Part shown: in pieces, positions 7,141 through 16,254 of the stretch
Position numbering within the stretch: the stretch's first letter is position 1
How the letters are laid out: every line of letters starts with the position of its first letter
Assembly: GCF_022808175.1 (NCBI RefSeq)
Contig: NZ_JALGBX010000006.1
Location: forward strand, 292,828-356,827
DNA from: Streptomyces sp. AP-93
GTDB lineage: Bacteria; Actinomycetota; Actinomycetes; Streptomycetales; Streptomycetaceae
Direction: 5' to 3'
Length of the DNA: 64,000 nt
The notes under the pieces: model-generated
Database searches by the model: none
What the model was told of the DNA's origin: nothing
The model's input: only the letters and a program-made list of their open reading frames with translations
Position numbers and translations under genes: made by a program

Positions 7141-7493
7141 AGCATCTCCTCCGGCTTCGCCCCGAGGGTCGCCTCCAGTGCACCCGATGCAGGGCTGCCT
7201 TCCTGACCCAAGGCGGCGGGGACCGTTCCCGTACCGACTGTCCTGGCGAGCACGTCGCGCACGGGGTCATCGGCCAGCGTGAGCACATCGTGTATCCGAC
7301 CTGGTCGAGGGACTCTTCTTGTGGCGGGTGGGGATGCCCAGAACCCGACCCCTCTCACACCTGGCACGGGCCCGATCCGTACTGCGACGAGCCCGGCTGC
7401 TCGCTCTGTCTCCACCACTGTGACTGCGACGTCTGCCGTGGCTGTGTTCGAGCGCCAGGTCTCTACCGCCTTATCGACAGCAGGGAAATCTGA
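7137..7493 (+). CDS. Cysteine-rich protein (multiple zinc motifs)
   Basis: A 118-residue protein with about a dozen cysteines. There is a CTRC pair near residue 16, a single Cys in the TDCPGEH stretch, and a dense C-terminal cluster (CDEPGCSLCLHHCDCDVCRGC, at about residues 83-104) whose spacing suits two or more bound zinc ions. The GTG start overlaps the preceding stop by four bases. I recognise no family. The density of cysteines in so small a protein stands out even in this cysteine-rich module. Confidence 0.6.
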   Translation: MKHLLRLRPEGRLQCTRCRAAFLTQGGGDRSRTDCPGEHVAHGVIGQREHIVYPTWSRDSSCGGWGCPEPDPSHTWHGPDPYCDEPGCSLCLHHCDCDVCRGCVRAPGLYRLIDSREI

Positions 7494-7495
7494 AG

Positions 7496-8302
7496 ATGAA
7501 GATGAAGATCGCACTGAAGGCTGGCCAGAGAGTCCGCGCCACCGGCCGGGATACCCGAGGGATCACCGTTACTCGCGAGGGCTACCTCGTGGCCGATCCT
7601 CAGGTGAAGACTGCGGCATGGGACGGTCCGCGCCGCCAGGTCTTCCGGCTACACGTCGATGCGAACCCCGGCGCGCAGCCCAGCCGACAGAACTGGGTCT
7701 CTGTCCTGTCGGACGCCGACGTGGACCTCCTTGGGGACCAGGAGCGCCCCATCGCCCTGATAGGACTGGCCGGCGCTGCTGGTTCAGGCAAGGACACCGC
7801 AGCCAAGGCCCTCGTTGAGATCGGCTGGCAACGCCGCGCCTTCGCTGACAAGGTCAAGGACTTCCTGTACGCCGTCAACCCGTGGACCGTGGACGACGAG
7901 ATCAACGGGAGCTTCCCACTCGCCGACGAGGTTGACCGATACGGCTGGAGCTACGCCAAGTCGGCCCACCCTGAAGTGCGGGCGTACCTCCAGAGGTGCG
8001 GTACTGAGGCCGGCAGAAACGTTCTCGGCGCGAACGTCTGGGTCGACGCCTTGTTCGGCGACGCCGCGACCTGGGGCCCCACGGTCATCACTGACGTCCG
8101 ATTCCCCAACGAAGCCGCGGAGATCGTTCGCCGGGGTGGCTTCGTGATCAACATCGTGAGGCCCGGCCAGCAGCTGATCGTGCCCTCGGACCACGTCAGC
8201 GAAAACGCGCTCACGGGCTGGCCCTTCGAGGACGTCCTGATCAACGACGGCACAGAGGCGGAGCTGGGCACTCAGCTGAGGCTCCTCATGCAGCGAATGT
8301 AA
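7496..8302 (+). CDS. Phage-type deoxynucleoside monophosphate kinase
   Basis: A 268-residue P-loop kinase that phosphorylates dNMPs with ATP. Evidence: Walker A GAAGSGKDT at about residues 93-101, a downstream YLQRCGTEAGR motif, VITDVRFPNEA and a following INIVRPG strand, the order seen in phage dNMP kinases of the T4 gp1 type. The family is usually about 190-240 residues. Residues 1-80 form an extra N-terminal region of unknown role. Such enzymes in phages raise the dNTP supply or handle modified nucleotides. The ATG at 7496 lies 2 nt after the preceding stop; ATG 7502 is an alternative. This gene argues for a phage rather than a purely conjugative origin. Confidence 0.75.
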   Translation: MKMKIALKAGQRVRATGRDTRGITVTREGYLVADPQVKTAAWDGPRRQVFRLHVDANPGAQPSRQNWVSVLSDADVDLLGDQERPIALIGLAGAAGSGKDTAAKALVEIGWQRRAFADKVKDFLYAVNPWTVDDEINGSFPLADEVDRYGWSYAKSAHPEVRAYLQRCGTEAGRNVLGANVWVDALFGDAATWGPTVITDVRFPNEAAEIVRRGGFVINIVRPGQQLIVPSDHVSENALTGWPFEDVLINDGTEAELGTQLRLLMQRM

Positions 8303-8357
8303 GAGTTGAACTGATGAGGTGATTGTAATAGTGTTCTCGCCAGAAGGAGGGGACGCA

Positions 8358-8711
8358 GTGACCAACAACCCCATCAACAACCCTGCCGTTCTCGATGAGC
8401 TGCCGGTCGGCACCGAGATTCGAGATGCTGACGGCGACGCGGGATTCAAGGCCCAAGGTGGCGGCTGGCAAGTCATCGGCTACACCTGGGCCTTGGACTC
8501 CGACTGGTTCAGATTCCCCGTCGAGGTGGTCGAACCCACCTCGGAGACGGCGGAACTCGTGGCGGATCTCACCGGTCCGTTGACGATGCCGGCATTGAGG
8601 AGCGAACTGCGCAGCGTCGTCGCCGACATCCGCTCCGGCGCGGCGGCCGGCGCCCTGCCTGAAGTCTTGGGCCGCCTTGAGCGGCTCCTCGCGCCAGCAG
8701 GGCGCCTATGA
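8358..8711 (+). CDS. Hypothetical protein of the mobile element
   Basis: A 117-residue protein. The GTG at 8358 is chosen because GAAGGAGGGG sits 6-8 nt upstream; a GTG at 8319 lacks such a site. Residues 1-65 look like small beta strands (GTEIRDADGDAGFKAQGGGWQVIGY). Residues 75-115 are an amphipathic helix pair. The stop overlaps the next ATG (ATGA). No family recognised. Confidence 0.6.
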   Translation: MTNNPINNPAVLDELPVGTEIRDADGDAGFKAQGGGWQVIGYTWALDSDWFRFPVEVVEPTSETAELVADLTGPLTMPALRSELRSVVADIRSGAAAGALPEVLGRLERLLAPAGRL

Positions 8712-9133
8712 GGATCACCCCGCGCCGCGAGGAAGTCGACGCGGTGAAGGCGGTCCTGGAAGACCCCGACTTCGACAACGCCGACCAGATGGCAAAGGCC
8801 TTGATCAAGGAGATCGGGTCCATCCTCCAGATGCGCGACTGGGTGGCCCTTGTCCACACATGGAGCGACGGTCACCGCGGCCTGAACTTCGCCCCCTTCG
8901 GTAACGAGTCCGAGGCCAAGAGCTTCGCCTCCAAGATGGCCTTCGGCGGTACGGGGCGCATCGTCCCGCTGCACAGCCCCGGCGTGATGCTCGCCAATCA
9001 TGACGGCAAGAAGTGGAAGGGCTACTGCCAGCACGACGAGTGCGGCCACGCCCCCTTCGCCCACTCGGCGGCCTCCGCCGCCCGGGGTGCCTGCCAGATA
9101 CCCACCTGCCCCTGCGACGGGTTCCAGAAATAG
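8708..9133 (+). CDS. Hypothetical protein with C-terminal zinc-binding cluster
   Basis: A 141-residue protein. The body (residues 1-105) is a mixed alpha/beta unit of unknown type. The C-terminus has CQHDECGHAPFAH and CQIPTCPCDGF, a His/Cys cluster consistent with one zinc site. It begins at an ATGA overlap with the upstream gene. It lies in the run leading to the excisionase and integrase, so an accessory early function is plausible but unproven. Confidence 0.6.
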   Translation: MRITPRREEVDAVKAVLEDPDFDNADQMAKALIKEIGSILQMRDWVALVHTWSDGHRGLNFAPFGNESEAKSFASKMAFGGTGRIVPLHSPGVMLANHDGKKWKGYCQHDECGHAPFAHSAASAARGACQIPTCPCDGFQK

Positions 9134-9148
9134 GAACAGGAGAACGAG

Positions 9149-9385
9149 ATGACCATCAGAACCATCGACTTCAGGGCCTGCCCCTGCGGATCAAAGCGGG
9201 CCTACCCCGATCCGCGAGCCGCCGAGCGAGCCCTTGGCAAGGCTCAGGCCAAGCGGCGCGGTGTGGCCGAACGTCGAGGGACCGGTCGCGGGATCACCTT
9301 CGAGAACCGCTACTACGAATGCGAGCACGGCATGTACCACCTGACATCCCTCTCCCGCGCGGAGTACTCCGGAGTCGCCGCTTGA
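9149..9385 (+). CDS. Small zinc-finger-like protein
   Basis: A 78-residue protein with CPCG at about residues 11-13 and a C-terminal YECEHGMYHLT. Together they resemble the compact 'bacterial C2H2/C4' fingers often found next to phage integrases, whose second half reads C-x-x-C/H-x-x-Y-H. The region between is very basic (KRRGVAERRGTGRG), so nucleic acid binding is likely. AGGAGAACGAG precedes the ATG. The stop overlaps a possible TTG start. Confidence 0.65.
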   Translation: MTIRTIDFRACPCGSKRAYPDPRAAERALGKAQAKRRGVAERRGTGRGITFENRYYECEHGMYHLTSLSRAEYSGVAA

Positions 9386-9402
9386 AGGCCAGGGAGACGG
9401 CA

Positions 9403-9597
9403 TTGAAGAACGGCTGGGGCTGGGTCCTCGGCATCAGCGGGCAAGAGTGCCGGGTGTACTCGCGCCCTGTCCAGCAGCCCCCGGCGGTTGATCCGGCGGA
9501 GATGCTCGGACGGGTCGCGAAGCTGCTCGGCGTCGACGACCCGGCCCAGATTGGGGCTGCCATTCGCAGGCTTCAGGGGGACCAGCATGAGCGGTGA
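9403..9597 (+). CDS. Small hypothetical protein before the excisionase
   Basis: A 64-residue protein. TTG at 9403 is preferred because AGGGAGAC is spaced about 6 nt upstream. A TTG at 9382, overlapping the previous stop, is the alternative and adds 7 residues. Residues 30-60 form a predicted helix pair (DPAEMLGRVAKLLGV). It overlaps the excisionase start by 11 nt. Function unknown. Confidence 0.5.
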   Translation: MKNGWGWVLGISGQECRVYSRPVQQPPAVDPAEMLGRVAKLLGVDDPAQIGAAIRRLQGDQHER

Positions 9598-9766
9598 TAC
9601 GCCTCCCCTCATGTCTCTCGATGAGGTCGCGACATATTTGGCGAAGCCGAAGAGCTGGGTGTATGCAAATTGGCGCAGTCAGGGAATTCCATTTAAGAAA
9701 GTCGGCAACGGTCTTCGTTGTCGACGGGGAGACCTGAGTGATTGGCTCGACCGGCAAATTATTTAG
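9587..9766 (+). CDS. xis: Excisionase-type helix-turn-helix protein
   Basis: A 59-residue protein of the MerR-like excisionase class (HTH_17). The pattern LMSLDEVATYLAKPKSWVYANWRSQGIPFKKVGNGLRCRRGDLSDWL contains the winged-HTH core: LxEVAxYL, then the recognition helix with WVY, then the wing and the R-x-x-x-x-L-x-x-W-L tail (given here in outline). It acts with the integrase in excision of the element. It ends 69 nt before the integrase start. This stretch is AT-richer than its surroundings, consistent with foreign origin and a regulatory spacer. Confidence 0.8.
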   Translation: MSGDTPPLMSLDEVATYLAKPKSWVYANWRSQGIPFKKVGNGLRCRRGDLSDWLDRQII

Positions 9767-9835
9767 CGATTCCGTCGCGTCGGGTGAAATGATGCAAGCC
9801 GGGCCTGCTCGGGTTAACGAAAAGGAGGGGCATGA

Positions 9836-11110
9836 GTGTCCAAGAGGGGTAACGGCCTGGGAGGTTCGCCGGTGGAGATACCGCGACGTGGCAGGTCAAA
9901 CACTTGGGGCGTGCGGACGCCCCTTCACTACGACCCAACTCAGGGGAAGAAGGTGCGCTTCTGGATCGGGCGCGAGTATGCAACGAAAACGGAGGCCAGT
10001 CGAGCGCTTAGCAGATGGCTGACGGATCACGAGGCAGGGACTATCGCGCCACGGTCGGAAATGAAACTCGGCGAATGGATGGATAAGTGGTTCGTCAGCC
10101 ATCGGGTTGAAGACACCACGCGCTCAGCGTACGAAACTAAGATCCGGTTGCACATAAAGCCGCACCTGGGGTCGAAGAAGCTCAAGGATGTCACCGATGA
10201 CGACCTCGACGCCCTGTATCGGATGCTGGAGACGGCGCCGTGCCCCTCGAACAAGGGGAATCCGCTCGGCGCCAAGTCCGTTCGGCACGTCCACAACATC
10301 CTGTCGGGTGCGTTCGAGGCCGCGGTCACGAAGAAGCTGATCCCGGTCAATCCGGCGGCCACAGCCAATCCGCCCACCGTCCGGCAGATCAAGGCCCAGC
10401 AGCGCAGGTATGTGACGCTCGACGATGCCAGTTCGGCCCGGTTCCTTGAGGACATCTGGACCCGGTGTGGACAGCGAGGCTGCGGACCCCTGCACTTCTG
10501 CACCCGTGATGCACCCCTGTGGACGACGTACACGGCGACTGGTGTCCGGCGCAGCGAGGCTCTGGGGATGAAGTGGGACCTCGTCCACTGGGAAGACTGC
10601 GCCATCGAATTGGAATGGGTCGTAGTCGAGGTGGGCAACAAGAGCGTCCTGCGCCGCCTTACCAAGGACGGAGACGACAACGCGATCATCTACGTCGACC
10701 AAGCGCTGATGGGGGTGCTCAAGGTGCAGCAGGAGCGCCAGGAGATGTGGAGGGAGAGGCTCGGCCCGCTGTGGGAAGACAACGACCTGATCTTCGCGCG
10801 GGACGGATACATGCTCTATAAGGGCGGGATCACGCCCGGCCGGGCACAGGACGCCGGCCAGGTCAGTGCCCGGTGGCGAAGCACCAGGCGGCGGCTGGAT
10901 CTCCCCGAGAGGTTCCGTATCCACGACTGGCGGCACAGCAAGGTCACGAACGACCTGGAGGCGGGGGAGAACCCCGTGGAGGTTTCCGCGAACGTGAGGC
11001 ATCACTCACCCGGCTACACGATGGCCCAGTACGGTAAGCGTCGAGTAGAGGGGGCGCGCAAGCTGGCCTCGGGGACGGCGCAGCGCATCGGTCTGGGACG
11101 GATCGGATGA
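9836..11110 (+). CDS. int: Site-specific tyrosine recombinase (integrase)
   Basis: A 424-residue phage-type integrase that carries out integration and, with Xis, excision. It has an N-terminal arm-binding region (1-75), a SAM-like core-binding domain (about 76-180) and a catalytic domain (about 190-415). Active-site residues visible are Arg at about 238 (TATGVRRSEAL), His363-x-x-Arg366 (HDWRHS), His390 (RHHSPGY) and the nucleophile Tyr399 (MAQYGK). GTG 9836 is the start because the ATG at 9832 runs into a stop after six codons; AAGGAGGGG lies 5-13 nt upstream. A CGQRGCGPLHFC stretch (about 211-222) is a common extra loop in actinobacterial integrases. It is the last gene of the element, so the right attachment site should lie shortly after it. 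Confidence 0.92.
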   Translation: MSKRGNGLGGSPVEIPRRGRSNTWGVRTPLHYDPTQGKKVRFWIGREYATKTEASRALSRWLTDHEAGTIAPRSEMKLGEWMDKWFVSHRVEDTTRSAYETKIRLHIKPHLGSKKLKDVTDDDLDALYRMLETAPCPSNKGNPLGAKSVRHVHNILSGAFEAAVTKKLIPVNPAATANPPTVRQIKAQQRRYVTLDDASSARFLEDIWTRCGQRGCGPLHFCTRDAPLWTTYTATGVRRSEALGMKWDLVHWEDCAIELEWVVVEVGNKSVLRRLTKDGDDNAIIYVDQALMGVLKVQQERQEMWRERLGPLWEDNDLIFARDGYMLYKGGITPGRAQDAGQVSARWRSTRRRLDLPERFRIHDWRHSKVTNDLEAGENPVEVSANVRHHSPGYTMAQYGKRRVEGARKLASGTAQRIGLGRIG

Positions 11111-11402
11111 GTCGCTAGACGCGTTGGTTACGCGGTTGGTCACAGAGGCGAGCAGCGCCCGACATATTGCCTGGTCAGAGGGCGGAAATAGGGGAGGGCG
11201 ACCGAGGCCGCCACCCCCCACAGGAGAGGCCCCGGCCGCCATCCGTCGCGGACTCGTGCGACAAGCCCGCACCCCTGTCAGCGTCCTCGGTGCGTTTTGT
11301 GTCACACCCCGCTCCGCGCAGGGCTGGTTGCACGTTGTACAACTCGTGGACGAAGGTGCTTGAAAGCCGTAACGTGCTGATTTGCGCCACACAAACGGGA
11401 CT
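11111..11402. other. Junction region between the element and host sigma factor gene
   Basis: There is no gene in this 292-bp stretch. By position it should contain the right attachment site of the element, but I find no tRNA gene or recognisable tRNA 3' end and no second copy of a core in the window, so the site cannot be placed. It does hold a perfect 10-bp palindrome GTTGTACAAC at 11334-11343, probably part of the promoter region of the following sigma factor gene. Confidence 0.4.
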
Positions 11403-12230
11403 GTGAACGGGTTGGGGATTTTGCTGGGGGACGACGCGGAGCTGACCACCGCGGTGCTCGCGGCACAAGACGGCGACGAGCTCGCGTTCCGTTCTGTGTA
11501 CCGCGCCGTGCACCCGCGCCTGCTCGGATACGTCCGCACCCTCGTCGGCGACGGCGACGCGGAGGACGTCACCTCCGAAGCCTGGCTGCAGATCGCCCGC
11601 GACCTCGACTCCTTCACCGGCGACGCCGACCGCTTCCGCGGCTGGGCCGCCCGCATCGCCCGCAACCGCGCCCTGGACCACATCCGGATGCGCGGGCGCC
11701 GCCCTGCCGTCGGCGGGGACGAGACCGAGCTGACGGGCCACGCCGCCGAGTCCGACACCGCCGGCGAGGCCATGGAGTCCCTCTCCACCTGCCGCACCAT
11801 GGAACTCATAGCCCAGCTCCCGCAGGACCAGGCCGAGGCGGTCGTCCTGCGGGTGGTCGTCGGACTGGACGCCAAGAGCGCCGCCGAGACCCTGGGCAAG
11901 CGACCCGGCGCGGTACGCACCGCCGCGCACCGGGGCCTGAAGAAGCTCGCCGAGCTGCTCCACGCCGACGAGGACTTCGAACCGGATTCCGGCCCGGATT
12001 CCGGCCCCGAGTCCGGCCCCGGGTCCGGCCCCGGGTCCGGCGCCGGCTCCGCCGTGGGCGTCGGCTCCGGACGCCGGCGCGGCCTCGGCGATAATGACGC
12101 GAGTCGCGCACGGGGCGCCGGGGACGGGCGGGACCTCGACGCCGTACCGGCGCAGCGGGCCCGCGCCGCGGGCCTCGTAGAACAAACCGGTGTGACGCAT
12201 TCACGTTGGCGGACGCAGAAGGACATGTGA
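11403..12230 (+). CDS. ECF RNA polymerase sigma factor with repetitive C-terminal tail
   Basis: An ECF sigma factor of about 275 residues. Region 2 is AFRSVYRAVHPRLLGYVRTLVGDGDAEDVTSEAWLQIARDL with FRGWAARIARNRALDHIRMRGRR, and region 4 is LPQDQAEAVVLRVVVGLDAKSAAETLGKRPGAVRTAAHRGLKKL (described by segments, residues about 20-100 and 130-180). After residue 185 comes a low-complexity tail built of (D/E/G)SGP units. I chose GTG 11403 over the TTG 11382 because it leaves a usual N-terminal length; no strong Shine-Dalgarno is seen for either. The stop overlaps the next start (TGATG), so it forms an operon with the following membrane protein, which is the usual layout of a sigma/anti-sigma pair. 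Confidence 0.8.
   Translation: MNGLGILLGDDAELTTAVLAAQDGDELAFRSVYRAVHPRLLGYVRTLVGDGDAEDVTSEAWLQIARDLDSFTGDADRFRGWAARIARNRALDHIRMRGRRPAVGGDETELTGHAAESDTAGEAMESLSTCRTMELIAQLPQDQAEAVVLRVVVGLDAKSAAETLGKRPGAVRTAAHRGLKKLAELLHADEDFEPDSGPDSGPESGPGSGPGSGAGSAVGVGSGRRRGLGDNDASRARGAGDGRDLDAVPAQRARAAGLVEQTGVTHSRWRTQKDM
11984..12054 (+). repeat. 12-bp tandem repeats in the sigma factor tail
   Basis: About six near-identical 12-bp units with consensus TCCGGCCCCGRG encode the repeating S-G-P-(D/E/G) tail of the ECF sigma factor. Such in-frame repeats change length easily by slippage. They are a coding microsatellite rather than a mobile element. Confidence 0.7.
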
Positions 12231-13297
12231 TGGCCGACGAGCGCGACAGGTGGCTGGACAAAGCCGCGGCGGACAGACTGCTGCGCGGAGAACCGGCCGC
12301 ACCTGGCGCCGAGCACCATGCCCGGGCCCGGTCCGAGCGGCTGCGCGCCGCCCTCGAAGCACTCGCCGAGCCGCCGCCCGCGGCCTCGGGCGGGCTCCCG
12401 GGGGAACTGCGCGGAGAAGCCGCCGCGGTCGCCGCGTTCCGCGCGCGCGGCTCCGTACTCCAGGCGGAACCCCAGACGCGGTCTCCGGACGCCGCGCTGT
12501 TCGGCTCCGCGGACACGGTGGTCGAGCTCGGCCCGCCCGCCGGCCCGGCCGGACAGCGTTCCCGGCGCGGCCGGCCGGTCCGCTTCGCCCTCGCGGCCGC
12601 GGTGGCGAGCGTCGCCGTGGGCGGCCTGGCCGCCGCCGCGGGCACCGGACTGCTGGACCGCGACGCCCGGGACTCCGCCGGCGGGGTGCCGGCCGTCTCG
12701 GTGTCGGTCGGCTCCTCCTCCGGGGCTTCGGGGGACGGCGGGTACGCGACACCCTTCGCGCCGCTGCGCACCACCGAGCCGCAGGGCGGCGAGGGCCCGA
12801 GCGGCAGCCCGAGCCCGGGCAACACCCCGGGCACGGATGGACGTACGACGACGGGACCCGACGGCGTCGCCGGCGCGATCGGCGGCACCGGCACGGAACC
12901 GTCCGCGAACGGGTCGGCCGGCAGCAGGGACGGCCGCGACCGCTCCCTCCAGGGCGGCACCGACGGCAAGACGACCGGACCCGGCGACCGCGACCGGGAC
13001 CGGGACCGGGAGGGCCGCACCGGACCGGTGGAGCTGTGCCGGGACTACCGGTCGGGGCGGATCGACGAGGCCGGCCGCGAGAAGCTCGTGCGCCTGGCCA
13101 AGGGGCTGTTGCGGGTCCCGCGCTACTGCCAGGTGGTGCTCGACGTGGCCACGGGCGGGGGATCGGGCGCGGACGCGCCGGGCTCGCCGCCGGGCCCGGG
13201 CTCCTCCCCGGGGGCGGAGTCCCCGTCGCGCTCGCTGGAACTGGTCCCGGCCGGGACGGCTCCGCCGAAGCTCCCGGACGCGGGCAGTCACCGCTGA
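12230..13297 (+). CDS. Single-pass membrane protein, likely partner or anti-sigma of the ECF sigma factor
   Basis: A 355-residue protein. Residues 1-115 are hydrophilic and cytoplasmic, with an N-terminal RDRWLDKAAADRLLRG helix. One membrane segment lies at about 118-140 (FALAAAVASVAVGGLAAAAG). The outer part is a long Gly/Ser/Pro-rich linker with a DRDRDRDRE repeat, then a small domain at about 268-310 containing two cysteines (VELCRDYRSG ... RYCQVVLD). It overlaps the sigma gene (TGATG) with GAAGGA upstream of the ATG. There is no HxxxCxxC ZAS zinc motif, so if it is an anti-sigma factor it is of a non-zinc type. That role rests on the operon position only. Confidence 0.65.
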   Translation: MADERDRWLDKAAADRLLRGEPAAPGAEHHARARSERLRAALEALAEPPPAASGGLPGELRGEAAAVAAFRARGSVLQAEPQTRSPDAALFGSADTVVELGPPAGPAGQRSRRGRPVRFALAAAVASVAVGGLAAAAGTGLLDRDARDSAGGVPAVSVSVGSSSGASGDGGYATPFAPLRTTEPQGGEGPSGSPSPGNTPGTDGRTTTGPDGVAGAIGGTGTEPSANGSAGSRDGRDRSLQGGTDGKTTGPGDRDRDRDREGRTGPVELCRDYRSGRIDEAGREKLVRLAKGLLRVPRYCQVVLDVATGGGSGADAPGSPPGPGSSPGAESPSRSLELVPAGTAPPKLPDAGSHR

Positions 13298-13325
13298 GGA
13301 CCGGGTACCGGACACTGGCCTGAAA

Positions 13326-13360
13326 CGGTTCGAACCCCCGCTGTAACACTTTTCGAACCG
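13326..13360. terminator. Inverted repeat between convergent genes
   Basis: A 9-bp perfect inverted repeat (CGGTTCGAA at 13326-13334 and TTCGAACCG at 13352-13360, 17-nt loop) lies 29 nt after the membrane-protein stop and before the convergent transpeptidase gene. It is placed like a bidirectional terminator, though its long loop is not ideal. Confidence 0.4.
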
Positions 13361-13539
13361 GTGGCGCAGTACATAACGAGCCGACTGGTCATCGGCGCGC
13401 ATGAGCCGGGGTTCCCCCCGTACCCCTGGGCTCTGCGCAACCGGCGCGGGCGGGATTCGTTCCCCCGATCCCGCCCGCGCCCTCAACTTCCGACCGTGGA
13501 CGCCCGCACCGGACGTCCCTGCTCCCGGCCGCCGGCGGG

Positions 13540-14424
13540 TCACCAGTAGACGACGACCTTGTCGCCGACCTTCACCGCGTCGAACAGCGTCGCCAGCCTG
13601 GCCTTGTCCCGGACGTTCACGCAGCCGTGCGAGGCGCCGGCGTATCCGCGGGCGGCGAAGTCGGCCGAGTAGTGCACGGCCTGGCCCCCGTTGAAGAACA
13701 TCGAGTACGGCATCGGCGTGTGGTAGATCGTCGACGTCCAGTCCTTGGCCTTCCACTCCACCTTGAACTCGCCCTCGCGGGTCGGGGTCTTCTCCGAGCC
13801 GAAGCGCACGTCCAGCGTGGAGACGATCTTTCCGTCGATCATCCAGGCGAGGGTGCGGCTCTCCTTGCTGATGCACATCACCCGGCCCGTCATGCAGCGC
13901 GCGTCGGGCGCGTCCGGCTCGTTGACGGTCGGCGGGCGCAGCTCGGCGGCCGTCGGCTTCTTGGTGGCGTTCTGGATCTTCTTCCAGGTGGGCTCGTCCA
14001 CACCGCCGGTGGCGGACAGGCCGTTCTTCGACTGGAAGGACTTGACCGCCGCGGTCGTCTTCGAACCGTAGAAACCGGTCGGAGCGACCGACATCAGCTT
14101 GAGCTGGCGCAGCCGGGCCTGCAGTTCGCGGACCAGCTCGCTGTCGTGGCCGTTCGCCATGATCTGCCTCACGGTCGGCGAAGGCGATGCGGAGGCGGAA
14201 GGCGACGGCGACGCGGACGGGGACGGGGAGGCCGACGGCGAGGCGTCGCCCGGCTTTGCGTCCGTGGACGGCGAGGCGTCGGGAGAGGCGACCGCCGTGG
14301 GCGATGCGGGCGCGGAAGAACCGGAGCCCGTGGACTCCGTCTTCTGCGGACCGCAGGCGGTCGCGGCGAGCGCGACGGCGGTGGCCAGGCCCAGGGCACG
14401 AACTATTACTCTCTGGCGGTGCAT
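13540..14424 (-). CDS. L,D-transpeptidase lipoprotein (peptidoglycan cross-linking)
   Basis: A 294-residue exported protein. It has a basic start, a hydrophobic core and an atypical lipobox ending at Cys24 (LAATAC). A Ser/Pro/Ala-rich spacer covers about residues 28-85. A PG_binding_1 domain follows at about 90-150 (LVRELQARLRQLKLM ... GFYGSKTTAAVKSFQ). A YkuD catalytic domain covers about 170-294 with the signature HYSADFAARGYAGASHGCVN, active-site Cys at about 268. The enzyme makes 3-3 (meso-Dap to meso-Dap) cross-links in the cell wall. ATG 14424 is chosen since it gives a proper signal peptide; longer upstream frames do not. It stands divergent from the mutase gene. Confidence 0.88.
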   Translation of the reverse strand: MHRQRVIVRALGLATAVALAATACGPQKTESTGSGSSAPASPTAVASPDASPSTDAKPGDASPSASPSPSASPSPSASASPSPTVRQIMANGHDSELVRELQARLRQLKLMSVAPTGFYGSKTTAAVKSFQSKNGLSATGGVDEPTWKKIQNATKKPTAAELRPPTVNEPDAPDARCMTGRVMCISKESRTLAWMIDGKIVSTLDVRFGSEKTPTREGEFKVEWKAKDWTSTIYHTPMPYSMFFNGGQAVHYSADFAARGYAGASHGCVNVRDKARLATLFDAVKVGDKVVVYW

Positions 14425-14591
14425 TGCGGTCCCCCGATTTCTACGTGTGTATCTAGGTGATGCGACGTGGGCGTGGTCAGTTGCAGGGACGGCCGCGATG
14501 TTGCGCCATTGTGACCAGCGGCCGCCGCGCGGCCGCCGCGGGGACGTTTTATCAGCCCCGAGCCCCTCGGATCCACGAAGGAGCGCGTCAC

Positions 14592-16175
<1,584 letters not shown>

Positions 16176-16254
16176 CCGTGGCTGATCGCGAAGTGGTCCC
16201 AGTCCGTGAAATGCAGTGGCGCGACAGGTGTGTCCTCATGGGACACTCCTGCAC

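Noticed and set aside
1..11110. The element as a complete prophage or AICE
   Set aside because: No capsid, tail, terminase, replication initiator or transfer gene is visible; only one arm is inside the window, so the type cannot be decided.
11111..11402. tRNA gene as attachment site of the integrase
   Set aside because: I looked for a TTC-loop and CCA-like 3' end on both strands and found none that folds.
12962..13012. CRISPR-like or tandem direct repeats (CGACCGGGAC type)
   Set aside because: They are short coding repeats for DRDRDRDR in the membrane protein, without spacers. Not a CRISPR array.
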